Source: Decorospora gaudefroyi (taxonomy: Eukaryota; Ascomycota; Dothideomycetes; Pleosporales; Pleosporaceae). Taken from it: DNA of 64,000 bases. The stretch covers positions 1-64,000 of the forward strand of contig ML975245.1 of the NCBI GenBank assembly GCA_010015605.1, in the 5' to 3' direction. A program made the position numbers and the translations under genes. Below the pieces are notes generated by a model, which was not told the origin of the DNA, did no database searches, and saw only the letters and a program-made list of their open reading frames with translations. Shown here piece after piece: positions 1 through 10,850 of this stretch; the first letter of the stretch is position 1; each line of letters starts with the position of its first letter.

Positions 1-536
1 AAGACAAAATGGGATGGGCTAGTCCTAAACGGGAAACTAGCACCTGTTCAGCAGGGCAGTTTTTACCACAGATTTGGCCTCCTCACAGCACTCCGTCACA
101 TTTTATCCCATACCACCAACAAAGAGAAAGATAGCCAGTGTTGGAAATCGAACCACTGTACGTATGTGATTACGTAATCAGGTAGCCCGTGCGCAAGCTG
201 TACTTCCTCTGCGAGGTGCAGCGTTGCTACTTACAATCAATCAATCATCTACCTCAACTCGTTGCAACGACCGTTACTTGATTCAACCTTCCCTTTGCCG
301 TATCAACAATGATGATATGATATATTTGCTTATTGTAGGGGTTTAACTTTTGCTTGTGTGTGGTTGTTTGTAGTTATGACTTCTCGGTATCTATCCCGCT
401 TACTGGGTTAGGGAGGGAAAGAGTTGGGGTTGGGGTTGGTATAGCGCTTGTTGGGATGGATATGTGGTGTTTTGAGATTTTGTGGCAGGTGGCTAGTAGG
501 TAAAGTATGGTTCTTGATGCTAGGATATTTGTGGAC

Positions 537-617
537 GCGTTTGGGAGCAGCATACAAGGGAGGTCACAAACAGGGTTGGCGCCGTTTGTTTTGGAGAATA
601 ACTTTGGTTATGTCCGT
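537..617. repeat. Direct repeat, copy 1 of 2
   Basis: This segment and 1131-1207 share the opening GTTTGGGAGCAGCATACAAG, then a GTCACAAAC block and a GGTTGG-TTTGTT block, with scattered mismatches. The copies lie about 590 bp apart in the same orientation. They are either an old local duplication or two remnants of one dispersed element; no coding potential was recognised. Confidence 0.7.
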
Positions 618-671
618 ACACCGTACGGGCAAAGGCTCCTGATAGTGTTGAGGTTTCTGCACGATAGGCAC

Positions 672-688
672 CACGTGAGTACCACGTG
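672..688. promoter_or_regulatory. Paired E-box (CACGTG) motifs
   Basis: Two perfect CACGTG palindromes at 672-677 and 683-688, each inside ACCACGTGA, so the 9-bp word repeats at an 11-bp step, about one helical turn. bHLH and some bZIP factors bind this hexamer. No gene starts close by, so a regulatory role is only possible. Confidence 0.3.
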
Positions 689-1130
689 ATACCTGTGCGC
701 TGCAGGGGATGTTTCCCCTTTCTCCCGCACCTTCATACAACGAACAACAACGAATACACCAGTCTTTTATCGTACTATTGCTTTCCCTTTACGCTGTACT
801 TTCGTACGGCTCTCTCTCTCTCTTGCTAAATGAATGTGTAACCATTCTGTTCATGCAGCTAGCTGTAGAGCCCATTCGACAATAACTATGAATGCATTCT
901 GTTCGGTTGACTTGTTTCTTCTTGCTACGTGAGGGCGCTACGGAGGTGTACATGATCTGAAACGAGTAGAGCCGAAGTAGGACCGAGTCGGCTCGTTGGG
1001 CAGCGATGAGCAGCCAACGCTCCTACGGATATTCATGATCCGACAGTAGCAGGTATATCTCTCGTTGCTACGAGCTGCGTAGATGGTATCAGATACGTAG
1101 TAACTGTTGGACGAAAGCTTGTTATGGATG

Positions 1131-1207
1131 GGTTTGGGAGCAGCATACAAGTCAGGTCACAAACTGGGTTGGTGCTGTTTGTTATGGAGTCCAAGGTTGG
1201 TTATATA
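1131..1207. repeat. Direct repeat, copy 2 of 2
   Basis: Second copy of the segment at 537-617, same orientation, diverged mainly in its 3' half. Confidence 0.7.
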
Positions 1208-1804
1208 TTTGCAAGGAACGGGTGTGTCTTCTATATCCAATTCCAACGTTTTGCTTAGGGTAGCTTTTATAATCGGAAATTTGATATATTGTTAGATAAA
1301 GATATAGAGATTTAGTTGCGTCAAGCTGTACAAGCCTACGCGATTGCTAGCCGGAGTCGCCGGACATTGGAAAATAATCAGATCGAAGCGAGTTAAAGAA
1401 TGGAGTCTTGTTGGCTGGGTACTGAACTATGTGCTGTAGAAAGATCATAGATGGGCGTTTTCTCGCGCTGGCGTGGATTGGCTGCTCATCGGATCTTGCT
1501 CGGCATGGGCAGCATCACAACTGTTACGGGTATGATGGGACGCTTGGAATATGAGTCTCGCACAGAGACCTGAAGTTGTGAACTTGTAGTTACAGTTCAT
1601 CAGATTGACAGTGGCGTCCATATCAACCCTGATGCGGTCATATCAAGTGAATTCAGTTCACTGAGGGATGTGCTTTCACTGTGTTGAGCAATATGGACTC
1701 ACCACCAACGAGCCCTGTGCGTACCAAGTCACTGCAAAGCAAGCTATGCTGGACATCGTGAGACTACATGGTCACCGCACACTCTGAGGGCGCGCTCCTC
1801 TCCG

Positions 1805-1810
1805 TATAAA
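1805..1810 (+). promoter_or_regulatory. TATA box of the RING-finger gene
   Basis: TATAAA lies 128 bp upstream of the ATG at 1938. A pyrimidine/CA-rich leader follows, as is usual for fungal promoters. Confidence 0.5.
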
Positions 1811-1937
1811 TTACGCGGGAAGCTCCCCCTAGAGAACACAAACCACTCCACAGAACATTCAACCACTCAACCAGCACCCTCAAGCCCCTCTGTCATAGAT
1901 CAACCTCTCTCAAACACAGATCAGCCAGACGGCAAAC

Positions 1938-3161
1938 ATGTCCACCGAAGACATCCCCATGACCAATGGCGGCAACTCCGCGACTCGCCTTCAATTCAAC
2001 GACCCTACTTGTCTCATGTGGGCCGTACTAGCGCTTGCCCGGCTCGACGAAATGATACCTTCCGACTTCGAGGCGCTCGAACTTTTCGAACAAAATGCTC
2101 CATGGGCACATAGGCTTCGCAACGTGCTCAACGATGCCATCACAGCTTTCTGCGATGATAAAATGGACGCTATCTGGCCCAACGTCTACAGTGAGCGCGC
2201 AGAGCAGATCGTGCGCAGTTTGAAGCATGCTACATGGGAATACTACCACTGGCACCAAACTCCCAACCCCGATGATGAGCGCGAGTCGAGCTACCTCTTG
2301 GAGATTTTCGAGGCTTACCACCTACATGTCCGTAGCCAGAGCCCGACCGCCGGCGAACCGTCAGAAATGATGATCTTAAGCAAGATGAAGACAGTATTGG
2401 GCGAGTTACTCTCTGACATCTTTGATGCCTACAATGATGCTGTTTACAACGAGGAACACAACCGAGACGGCGTCCCCTTCGTTCAAGAAGAAGGACTGGA
2501 GAAACTCGCGGCCGCAGTTGAGCAATTCGTTCGCGATCAAACGGACTTGCGATCCGCTGCCAACTACGATTTCCCGAATAGTATCACCGACGAGTCCTTT
2601 GCGCGTCTCATTCGGGCCTCACTGCGCGACAATATTCGGCAACAGTTCGGAGAAGCGCTCTTTGATTTGTGTGGCGCAAAATACGCCCGGGACCAGCAAA
2701 ACGACGCCGAATCCCAAGCTCTAGCGGCAGAGCAACGTGATGAGTTTGCTGCCATGGTCAGCTGCCTCGTCGTGCCTTTCTTCTTCTATGATTCACCACT
2801 GCTGGAGGCTTACTTCATTCCCGATATTGACCCCGGTGACTCTGCTTTCGAGCAGGACGAGGAGAATGATTTCGAGCAGGATCAGGACAGCCATTGGTAC
2901 GCCGGGCAGTACGAGCTGCATGAGACCCAGGACGTGCTATGGGGGCCTGAGCACGCCCCCCTCGATGAAGTCAGCCAAAGCGTCACTGCGCCGGATGATC
3001 CTTCTTGTAGTGTCTGCGGCGATGAAACAACCGAGATGCGAAAGCTCACCGTGTGCGGTCACGAACTCTGCGCGACGTGCTTGGATACTCAGCTCAACAT
3101 CCGGCACGAGTGCCGCTACAAGTGCGCCCTATGTCGGGCCAAGTTCTTTCCCGGTATCTAG
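1938..3161 (+). CDS. RING-finger protein (C3HC4 at the C-terminus)
   Basis: Single-exon protein of 407 residues. The last ~50 residues form a classical RING: a CSVC pair, then CGHELCATC (C-x-H-x2-C-x2-C), then a final CALC pair, all eight zinc ligands present. The rest is acidic, helical and unrecognised. It contains a Glu/Asp-rich linker just before the RING with a partly repeated FEQDE/FEQDQ word. RING domains usually recruit ubiquitin E2 enzymes, so an E3 ligase or its adaptor is likely; the substrate cannot be read. The start is the first ATG after a TATA box and a CA-rich leader. Nothing in the neighbourhood suggests a pathway. Confidence 0.85.
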   Translation: MSTEDIPMTNGGNSATRLQFNDPTCLMWAVLALARLDEMIPSDFEALELFEQNAPWAHRLRNVLNDAITAFCDDKMDAIWPNVYSERAEQIVRSLKHATWEYYHWHQTPNPDDERESSYLLEIFEAYHLHVRSQSPTAGEPSEMMILSKMKTVLGELLSDIFDAYNDAVYNEEHNRDGVPFVQEEGLEKLAAAVEQFVRDQTDLRSAANYDFPNSITDESFARLIRASLRDNIRQQFGEALFDLCGAKYARDQQNDAESQALAAEQRDEFAAMVSCLVVPFFFYDSPLLEAYFIPDIDPGDSAFEQDEENDFEQDQDSHWYAGQYELHETQDVLWGPEHAPLDEVSQSVTAPDDPSCSVCGDETTEMRKLTVCGHELCATCLDTQLNIRHECRYKCALCRAKFFPGI

Positions 3162-5102
3162 GTCTGGTGGTCGTGGCAGGCGCTTCGTGCTCTAGAGTCC
3201 CTTGGGACTGAAGTCTTTCTCATTGGTCTATGGCGTTAGTGGGAGGTTAGGTGGTTGCATTAGGCGCACAGTTCTTTACGCATTCTTAGCGAATTGTTAT
3301 GGCGCGTTTCTTTTATAGGTACGGCGAGACTCGTGGGCTTGTATATCTGCCTAGTCAATGTCATCGTTTGCCTTTTCAATTTAATTACATCTTAACTGTA
3401 AGAACTTGCGTATCGCGGGACTTTTTATTTTTGTTATCCCTCACAAGAACCGTCCATCCCCAAGCTCGTCTACCTTCACATTATCGACGATGTACTGTTA
3501 TATTCGGCTTGATTACAATTCGTCAAAGTGGCCTTCCTTATCTTCTCTCTTTCTTTCTTAGGGGTGTTACGGCTAGACTCTGTACATCTGCAATGACTGT
3601 GCAAGGCCACATTTGGGATACGACTGAATCAGCGCCCAATGACACTACCGTTAACTATCGAATCTTCCTTGTTAGAATATGTATTAGAGCCGGAGAATAA
3701 ATCACTTACCCTATGCGCAAAGAAAGCCAATTGTGTTACGTCTTGACAAGTTGGCATGTGGTACGGCCCCGCACTGGCGTTCCAATCACCTTCACGTCAT
3801 ATCAAACCCTTATCTTTCATCTTATCTCTCGGCACGAGCCCCAACCTCACAACTATACCAGTATCCTCCAAAACCAACATCTCGCCAAAAGCACGCAGAG
3901 CGCCGTCGCCAGTAACTACGCGAAGTCTCCACGACTCGTCACGAGGCGCGGAAAATGGATCATCATCATCATCAACCCATCTGGCCAATGCTGCAGGGCG
4001 CTTTTGACTACACATTAAACTTGGCTGGTGAAGTGTGGGCGATGATCTGGAAGCCGATGCCCGAAGCGCGGCCGCGGCCGGTGAGAGAGATGGGCATGCC
4101 ATGCGCACAGGAAGAGATTGAAGGAAGGAAATTTCAAGCGACTGCAGACACAGAAGAGCAAGGGAGGCGCCAGGCAGGTGGAACAGGTCTGACAGGAGGG
4201 GCTGAGGGCGACCGGAACCAAGGTTGAGATGACAGCCGTCATGTGAGGTACGGCGTCTACCGAATTGTGTAGAAGGTGAAGCTAATGTGACTAGCGTAGG
4301 GCTGTCTGGGAGAGGTATGCTTTCTCGGATAATTCTACTGGACTCGGGTCTTCCCCACATTTCTGTCGTATGTCTTTTTCCCATGTCAACCATGGTTCGC
4401 TTGATTGCTGACATATTTGTGAAGTCTGACAGTGACATATTCGACAGAACTGCCCCACTGAGGAGTAAGGAAATGAAAGCGAAGTACCGCGGTAGACAAA
4501 TCTCTGACAATCTCTGACAGCCGCATTACGGCCAAGCGCAAGAAGGACCAATCATATGTGGAGAATATGAAAGCATGTATTTGTTTTCTTGTCATCAACT
4601 TCGATGTTCTAATGAAGTCCAATTTCGAGTCCAGAAATTCACCAGTTGAACATCTTTCCGAGTTGATTACTCCAACCGTAGTCTGTACGGCAGAATATAC
4701 AAAAGACCCGCAACTGTAGTAGCTTGGTTGCGAGCCGTTGAAGATATTCTACTGTCAAGATAAAAGTCGATCCCTTGCCCTGTCTTCTTCATCTCCAGTA
4801 CATCCCACGTCGTCCGTCCCCATCTGCAACTGTTCAGCGTCGCATACATCTTTAACGCCGAAAACCATCGCATAACTCCAAACTCTTTCATCAAAGGCAC
4901 GTACCATAACACACCCGTCAACAATACCAACCAACAACTGTCAACGACGAAGCAGTACCGCCAGACCACATCAACAGCGGCAGCCACCTTCAGACGCCCA
5001 TAAACGAAACCAATCAACACCACACAACGAGACACATACCACATATCTCGAGACCCTCAAACACTCTCAATTCCAACCCCCAAACAAGCCCCCTCCATCA
5101 AA
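3162..5102. other. Intergenic region, no convincing gene
   Basis: Several ORFs of 60-237 codons overlap one another on both strands but show no domain, consistent composition or start context. The best candidate, listed separately, is at 3955-4227. The final ~100 bp are a CA-rich leader of the gene at 5103. Confidence 0.5.
3955..4227 (+). CDS. Possible small protein, unrecognised
   Basis: ORF of 90 codons with an N-terminal His run (MDHHHH), a mildly hydrophobic segment with two tryptophans at about residues 20-33, and a charged Gly/Glu-rich tail. No domain is recognised. A competing 237-codon ORF lies on the other strand, so this call is tentative. Confidence 0.2.
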   Translation: MDHHHHQPIWPMLQGAFDYTLNLAGEVWAMIWKPMPEARPRPVREMGMPCAQEEIEGRKFQATADTEEQGRRQAGGTGLTGGAEGDRNQG

Positions 5103-5702
5103 ATGGCCGACCAACCCACCTCCGAGTCAATCTCGCAAGCCATAACCACCCAACTACACACCCTCGGCCTCCAAACCTGGGAATCCGCCACCGAAGAATC
5201 CACCAACTTCCTAAAAGCCATCGAATCCCACTGCCAAAACACCCCCACCACCAACAAGAAGCTCAAAGCCCTCGAGCGCAACATCCGCGCGACCAAAAAC
5301 AGCATCCTGCACTGGGCCCGCGAAGCGCCCAACATGGAGAACTGCATGCGCGCCATCCGCGCATATAACGACGTGTACGCGTCGCCGAAAAGTTTCAAGA
5401 AACTGTATGGCTCTCGGAGGGGGTATGAGGAGCAGGCCGAGGAACATGCGGTCGAGGCGGAGAAGTGGGTGCGGTTGGAGGTTGAGATGAAGAGTAGGGC
5501 GTTGGCTTCGTTGCAGGAGTATGAGAGGCTCAAGGAGGAGTTTCAGAGGGTTAGTGGGCGGTTAGCTCCGGTTCGGGGGAGGGAGCGGAAGGGTGGTGCG
5601 AAGAAGAGGGCGCCGCGGCGGGCGCGGGCTGCGGGGACTGGGAAATTGACGGCGTCGGCTGCGGGGACGGTGACGTTGTTGTCGCCGGTTGGGGAAAACT
5701 GA
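5103..5702 (+). CDS. Helical protein with a basic Ala/Lys/Arg-rich tail
   Basis: Single exon, 199 residues. Residues ~1-150 look helical, with long charged stretches suited to coiled coil. Residues ~155-180 are very basic (RGRERKGGAKKRAPRRARA), resembling a nuclear-localisation or nucleic-acid-binding tail, followed by a neutral Ala/Thr/Gly end. Codon usage changes within the gene: the first ~90 codons prefer C-ending triplets, the rest G-ending. The function is unknown. The ATG follows a CA-rich leader and is the first in frame. Confidence 0.7.
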   Translation: MADQPTSESISQAITTQLHTLGLQTWESATEESTNFLKAIESHCQNTPTTNKKLKALERNIRATKNSILHWAREAPNMENCMRAIRAYNDVYASPKSFKKLYGSRRGYEEQAEEHAVEAEKWVRLEVEMKSRALASLQEYERLKEEFQRVSGRLAPVRGRERKGGAKKRAPRRARAAGTGKLTASAAGTVTLLSPVGEN

Positions 5703-6182
5703 GTGTGGATGGTTGGAAGGAGGGAAATGGAGAGGACGGATGCGAATGCTTGCTGTTTGGTACTTTTACTCATGTCGAAGTGGTCCTCCCTGCTGACTGC
5801 ATTAGTTTGGATTCTTTGTTCGCTCGGACCTCGGAAGGTATTTTGTACGGGCGACCTTCTCCAGATCATCTTTGTTGAAGCGAATCGTTTTTTTTTACGT
5901 TTGTGAGCGGCATTATTAGGTGTATGAGAGCGCTGGCTGTTTGAGTAACGACATTAAGCGGCATTTGAGTATATGGGCGACTGGGAAATGTTCTTCGGTG
6001 CCACGCAATTCTACAAGTGTACCGACATGGACGTTTAGACTGTGTGAATTCCTTTGCTAGCCTTTCTTATAGCTTGCGGTATCTAAACTTGTCCCTGACT
6101 CTGAACTTCCTTGTCGAAGGTTATACCCAGACGGTGTGTTCCACAGCGCTCATACCAACTTTGCTTTCTTCCCAGTCTTAGC
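5703..6182. other. Intergenic, between convergent units
   Basis: 3' flanks of the + strand gene ending at 5702 and the minus-strand pseudogene ending at 6183. A poly-T run lies at about 5889-5896. No other feature seen. Confidence 0.5.
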
Positions 6183-6826
6183 CTAGAAATTGGGGATATC
6201 CTGGCAGCGACCCTTGATGATGCAAACGAGCCACTGTCTTAAGAGGGGCTCGTTCTGTTTGTCGTAATATTTTGCACCAAGTCCCGTTAGAACGCGATCG
6301 AGATCCGATACTATTGAACTGTTAGCTCGGCTCACTTATACTGATAATGCGTCAGCGCTTACCATTCATCTTAGACACATCGCCGATAGTTCTCGGGAAG
6401 CCTTCGCAGGGCTCGTTCGTCTTAATGTCGTGAAGAGGCACCAGATTCATCTTATCACTAAATGTGCGGTCGTGATTCGTCGCAATTTCGTTGTACTTTC
6501 TTGAAGATATTAGTTAAATATTCCGAGATAGATGGGGACTGGTTGGGTCACACTGACTTTGCGTTCATAGCGTTTTCTTCCTCTGCTTTCCTAGCGATAT
6601 CTTCTTCTCGCAGCTTCGCCAGCAGGATCTAGTTCTTATCAAAGATGCGCTGTAGGTCGCCCATTGAAGCCTGGAGGTGGTTGGGGCGGGATTTCATGGT
6701 CGCCATTTCAGCTTGGACGTCGATGTTCTGCTCGTGTTACGGTCGCGCGGATAGAGACCGCATGCGATCGGCAACTGACTGGAGTTGCGTCGCCAGACTC
6801 TCGAGTTGGTCACCTCGCCTAGCCAT
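6183..6826 (-). pseudogene. Decayed paralogue of the gene at 7094-7711
   Basis: Read on the minus strand from the ATG at 6826, the frame encodes a helical protein but meets TAA at 6739-6737 and TAG at 6631-6629. The frame stays coherent after each stop. Two introns keep usable GT-AG ends: the first starts GTCAGT after NAK, the second GTAAGC after SKMN with a CTAAC branch point. The downstream sequence NEPCEGFPRTIGDV aligns with NEEIAGFPKSFAAF of the neighbour, and both genes share the coiled-coil start and intron order. The stops fit CAA to TAA and CAG to TAG. The two genes are head to head, sharing a ~270-bp promoter. The function of the family is unknown. Confidence 0.7.
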
Positions 6827-7093
6827 AGCTGTCGGATGCGGGCTGTTTTGTGGTGTAAGTAGCAGGGTGAGGGAGGCAGGCGGTGAGAGAAATTCTAGAA
6901 GAAAGCTAAATTGCTTCTGCGGGGCACTAAGAGTTCAGCAAAAGAGAGCAAATGCTGTCATCGACGCGCACAGACCTCTTCGACGCAGTAAACAAACTTT
7001 TGCGTCCCTCCTCTCACCTCAACGCCACGTCGCGATCTGCTTTCCGAGACTGTCGTCGTCGACTTCAACACTCAGACACCAATAGCTACAGCG

Positions 7094-7711
7094 ATGGCTA
7101 CTCAAGACCCCAACGTTGAGGCGATTGTGCTTCAGTTCGAGGCGGCCATGGCCCAACTTCGTCTCTTATCCACACTCCCGGAAACGAATCGTGCAGGGCC
7201 GATGAAGAAGGCTATGAATGACATGCAAAGTCAAATCTCGGCACTGGATATCAAGGTCAAGAAGCTCATCAACGATGCTCAGTCACTCCGCCATACAACG
7301 AACAATCGCCTGAAGGCAGTGGAGGCTCAGTACGTATCCAAGCCCTTTAACCTTGCTAGGAAATTGACAACTGACCGCTTTATAATAGAGTTCAAAACGA
7401 CAAATACCGCCAGTCGCATAAACAGATGGACATCATCAGTAGCAAGCCGATGATTATGCGCAATCACAAGACCAATGAGGAGATAGCTGGCTTCCCCAAG
7501 TCATTTGCCGCATTCCGAAGCTTGACCGGTAAGTCCTGCCTCGACCAGTCAGATTACCACGCCTATCGACGTGTCTATCGCTAACGGAAGAGTAGAGAGC
7601 AACTGCAACCGCATTGGAGACGCTTTGGATTGGAATTTAGAAGATCTTCCTCTTCGTGAGAAGCAGGACTTCCTACTTGCCTTGACTGGATTCGGAGGAA
7701 AGGTTCCATGA
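7094..7711 (+). CDS. Small helical protein, 164 aa, three exons
   Basis: Exons 7094-7329, 7389-7528 and 7593-7711, joined through GTACGT/TAG and GTAAGT/AG introns; phases 2 and 1 close exactly to one frame. The protein starts MATQDPNVEA, has an Ala/Leu-rich helix (residues ~10-75) suited to coiled coil, then the segment NEEIAGFPKSF shared with the decayed divergent neighbour, and ends in a Leu-rich acidic region. No domain is recognised. The intron-exon design repeats that of the neighbour, so the pair came from a duplication. Confidence 0.7.
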
Positions 7712-8566
7712 TCTGTACACCGGGACGCCACTTGATCACTCGACGCGGTGGCTAAAAAAACGCAATCTGTCGACGTTCAAGCAATGTACTTGACGCGGAA
7801 GGTGTAAAAGACATGAGCGTCGTATGACAAATGATGAAATAGGAAAGAAGTTCCAAATGAAGATGTATTCTCGGAGTCGCAATACTGATGAAGCAATACT
7901 TGTATGGATGAGACTCGTGAAAAAAGGAAGTGGTGATCGTCCCCGATTAGTAAGCAAAGCTTCCTGTCTTGGATGTCTGAGGAAGCCGCGCATGACAACA
8001 TCAACCAAATGATAACATGGATTCTTACCAAGCCCTTTGCATTTTATGAAGGCAACATCACATCAAAGTCATACATACCTACATATGTACGGGGTTGTAC
8101 GTGCCCAGGACTGAGCACTACCTTCTCACCTCGAAGAAGCCAGCGCAGCAACTCGCAGACGCAGTGCAGGCGATAGCTGAGGAGAGAGCTCGATAGTCCT
8201 TTCGCAAACGCGCAACTTCGTGGCGAGGCTGCGTAGCTTCTTAGTTGGGGCGATGTGCTGATGAGGAAGGTCGAGCTGTCTCGACGCTGGATGGGGTTTT
8301 GTCGAGCGCGCCCGGTACCCGGTAGGTAAACAAAAGTATGTTCTAATTGCCGTCTCTTCTCGTATACTGGTAGCTTGCCATTTCCGCACATCGCCTTCAA
8401 TTACAGTAATGTTCGTGGTGGAAAGTTTCTTCAGGGTCGGTCGGGTGTACCGCGACACTCCGATTCGGCCACTGCACGGCCCGCGTACCTAAACCCCCAC
8501 ATGCGCTGCGACTTCGTCTCTCCTCTCCTCTACCACCCAACTGCAAGGCTCGGTCCGACAGACAAG
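7712..8566. other. Intergenic region
   Basis: No supported gene. Short overlapping ORFs on both strands lack homologous-looking features. A pyrimidine-rich leader precedes the ATG at 8567. Confidence 0.45.
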
Positions 8567-9950
8567 ATGACTACCGTACAGCAGAATGCGACTCGCGCCT
8601 GGAAACTGCCTCCTGTGGCTTCGAATGCTGCGAATCCCCTCGCTCTTGCCCTGGCGTCTTACCCGATCTTGGAGGTAAGTTCAAACGTTGGCTTTTCGTG
8701 TTGCGTGCGAAAGAAGGCGCCCTATATAGGGTTCTGCAAGCATTATGGGCAGTTCTTTGGTGATTGCATGCGGAAGATTCTTTCCAGGCTAACCTGTGTG
8801 CAGACGCTCGTCTCACACCTAACCTTCGAAGTTCGATGATCTCTTCAGTCTGTACCAAACGTCGCAAGTTTTCAATGGTCATATCCGGATCCACGATACG
8901 CATGCGAAAGCCAACTACCTCAGCAAAACGCTGTGCTCCAGTGTTGGACTTGCACTACGTCTTCAAACCCACTGCATGTGCCCAATGGAAAAGTCCCATC
9001 CCGTCATCTCATGCGCTCGACTTGACCCCGGTATTGAATCACGACCCTGCGCTGAATGTGGTGTGAACACTTGCGATGAGTGTCGTATCCACGTTTTCTA
9101 CAACTACCTCACAGAAGACCCGGGATTGGACCAGCGTCGGTGGTGGGCTGGCTTCTTGCTTCAACGGTCGCTAGAGCCAGCATATCCACCCAAGAATATG
9201 GATGACAGCGCCCGGCATTCGTTGGTCAAAGACATGAAGTCTCTTCACCACCAGGACCGTTTTCATATTTCTCTCAGCATCTGGAGGACCGGAACCCAAT
9301 GCATTGACCGCATCCTAGATCTAAACTTGGGTCGGCTGCATGATGATACCCACCCTGTCGAGGACTTTGACTTGGGGGGTAATGACATCTTCATGTTTCT
9401 TGATTGGACGGCAAACATGCGCAAAGAGCGTCTGTGTACGTCTTGCATCCAGAAACAAAGGAAGAAAGGCTTGCCGGCATGTTCATGCACCCTGCGCAAG
9501 CAATTCATAGATCGGTGGGTATGCATACACTGCTATAAAAAGGGGACGGTGGCCGACTCTGCCATGCGCGGCCATGATTACCACCTATGCCGGTGCGGAA
9601 AGAAGCTGTCTGGAAAGATAGTGCACGAAGCTATATGTAACTGGTGCAAAGGAGAGATCAGCGCTACCGATTACATGAAGATTCTTGATGAGGATAAGGA
9701 CTTTGAAGACTATGAAGAGCAAGACCCACCACCGGGTCAGTGGCGCTTCGCCAAGAATCATTATCAGTCAAGTTGGGTGTACTGCGCATGCCGTGTATGC
9801 CATGGCCGAGATCCTCATCGCGGATCCGACTACGAGTCGGAGGAGTGCTATAGGTGGACTGATGAGGATGTCAAAGACGAGGAGTTCATACAGCGGGGTG
9901 TCGAGGAAGTGCTGGAGAGCTTTCGGACGACAGTAAGAGCCCGCCGTTGA
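8567..9950 (+). CDS. Cys-rich putative zinc-binding protein, two exons
   Basis: Exon 1 (8567-8674) encodes a hydrophobic Ala/Leu stretch ending PILE before GTAAGT. Exon 2 is open to the stop at 9948-9950. It carries many paired cysteines: CAEC and CDEC near the start, CTSC in the middle, then CSC, CIHC, CRCG, CNWC and CACRVC, followed by an acidic C-terminus. The spacing suggests several small zinc knuckles but matches no named finger. The join is uncertain. Acceptor 8831 (GAAG) keeps the frame. The better-looking acceptor at 8786 (TTTCCAG) gives a sensible 15-codon stretch and then runs out of frame. A one-base indel near 8830 or a second tiny intron is possible. Function unknown. Confidence 0.65.
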
Positions 9951-10850
9951 CTAGCATGTTCACCAGAGGTTGTCGTATACGACAGGGAAATAAGTCTGGG
10001 GAATGAACAACAGGACGCGACAACGACAAAACATATGATGGGGCACTTGGCGCCTATCTAAGAGGGACAGAAGGTAGATATATAGCTGCGAATAAGTGAC
10101 GCGAAGTCGCATGCTGTTAGTAACAAAGAAGGCACGTGGATGGGTTGTCTTGGTCTCTCCTCCCCGCAGCCCGCGCGACCTCTTGCCCGAAGTGGGCCCC
10201 GAGAATGTGGCGTGAAGCTTGGCAGTGACACATCCCGCTCGCACTTCCTTGAACCACATCCTTCTCGCCTCTGTTCAGCCTCTATCATGTGCATATTATC
10301 ACCTCATCACCGTGCATCGCATTCGCGCGTCTTGAACATCTCCCGGTTCCTAGGTACCACTCCGCTCAACCACGGCTAGTAAGGGATTCCCAGTAACATT
10401 CGGGATTCAAGCTCTTTCTCGTGAACACGAGCTGCGAGACTGGCAGACTGCACAGTGCATTGGCGCTACGACTCGGGCTGAACACCGAGCGGTGAGTCGT
10501 GATACCTTATCGAAGCCAGGTGCCAAGCTCTCTCGCCCGAAATCCTCGGGGCGTCGGCAAAAGGTCGCCATCATGACAGTGCGCCAAATCAGTGAAAAAA
10601 AGGCGGAGAGCAGTCCCGCTGCAGTTCATAATCTGGTTGTTCCCCTTGTTTCCCGTAGACAATTTATACCGTCAGTGCTTTAGTTCCGCACCAGACAGTT
10701 GTTTCGTCTACCAGATCGTCACTGCCACAAACACCACGCCGCGCTGTTGCATCACTTGGACATCGTCATACATGCGCTTGCTAGTACGAGAGCATTGTTC
10801 AACTTGAATTCATTCCCAACATCAGACCGACCGGTCTCAACAGCCCGACC
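9951..10850. other. Intergenic region and sulfate permease promoter
   Basis: About 900 bp without a supported gene. The distal part is the upstream region of the permease; no GATA or sulfur-regulator site was scored. Confidence 0.5.

Larger units (their letters stand above)
1..1937. other. Gene-free leader region with a diverged direct repeat
   Basis: No ORF here reads like a protein. The stretch holds a 14-bp perfect palindrome, TGATTACGTAATCA, at 167-180 (its core TTACGTAA is a bZIP/Yap-type site), two E-boxes at 672-688, a CT run near 810-825 and two related segments near 537-617 and 1131-1207. The last 130 bp are the promoter of the RING gene. Confidence 0.6.

Noticed and set aside
110..225. 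tRNA-like TTCGATT with flanking pairs on the minus strand
   Set aside because: The supposed T-stem pairs only three bases and no acceptor or anticodon stem can be built.
3797..4510. 237-codon minus-strand ORF
   Set aside because: Ser/Arg/Leu-rich, overlaps ORFs in four other frames, and shows no start context or domain.
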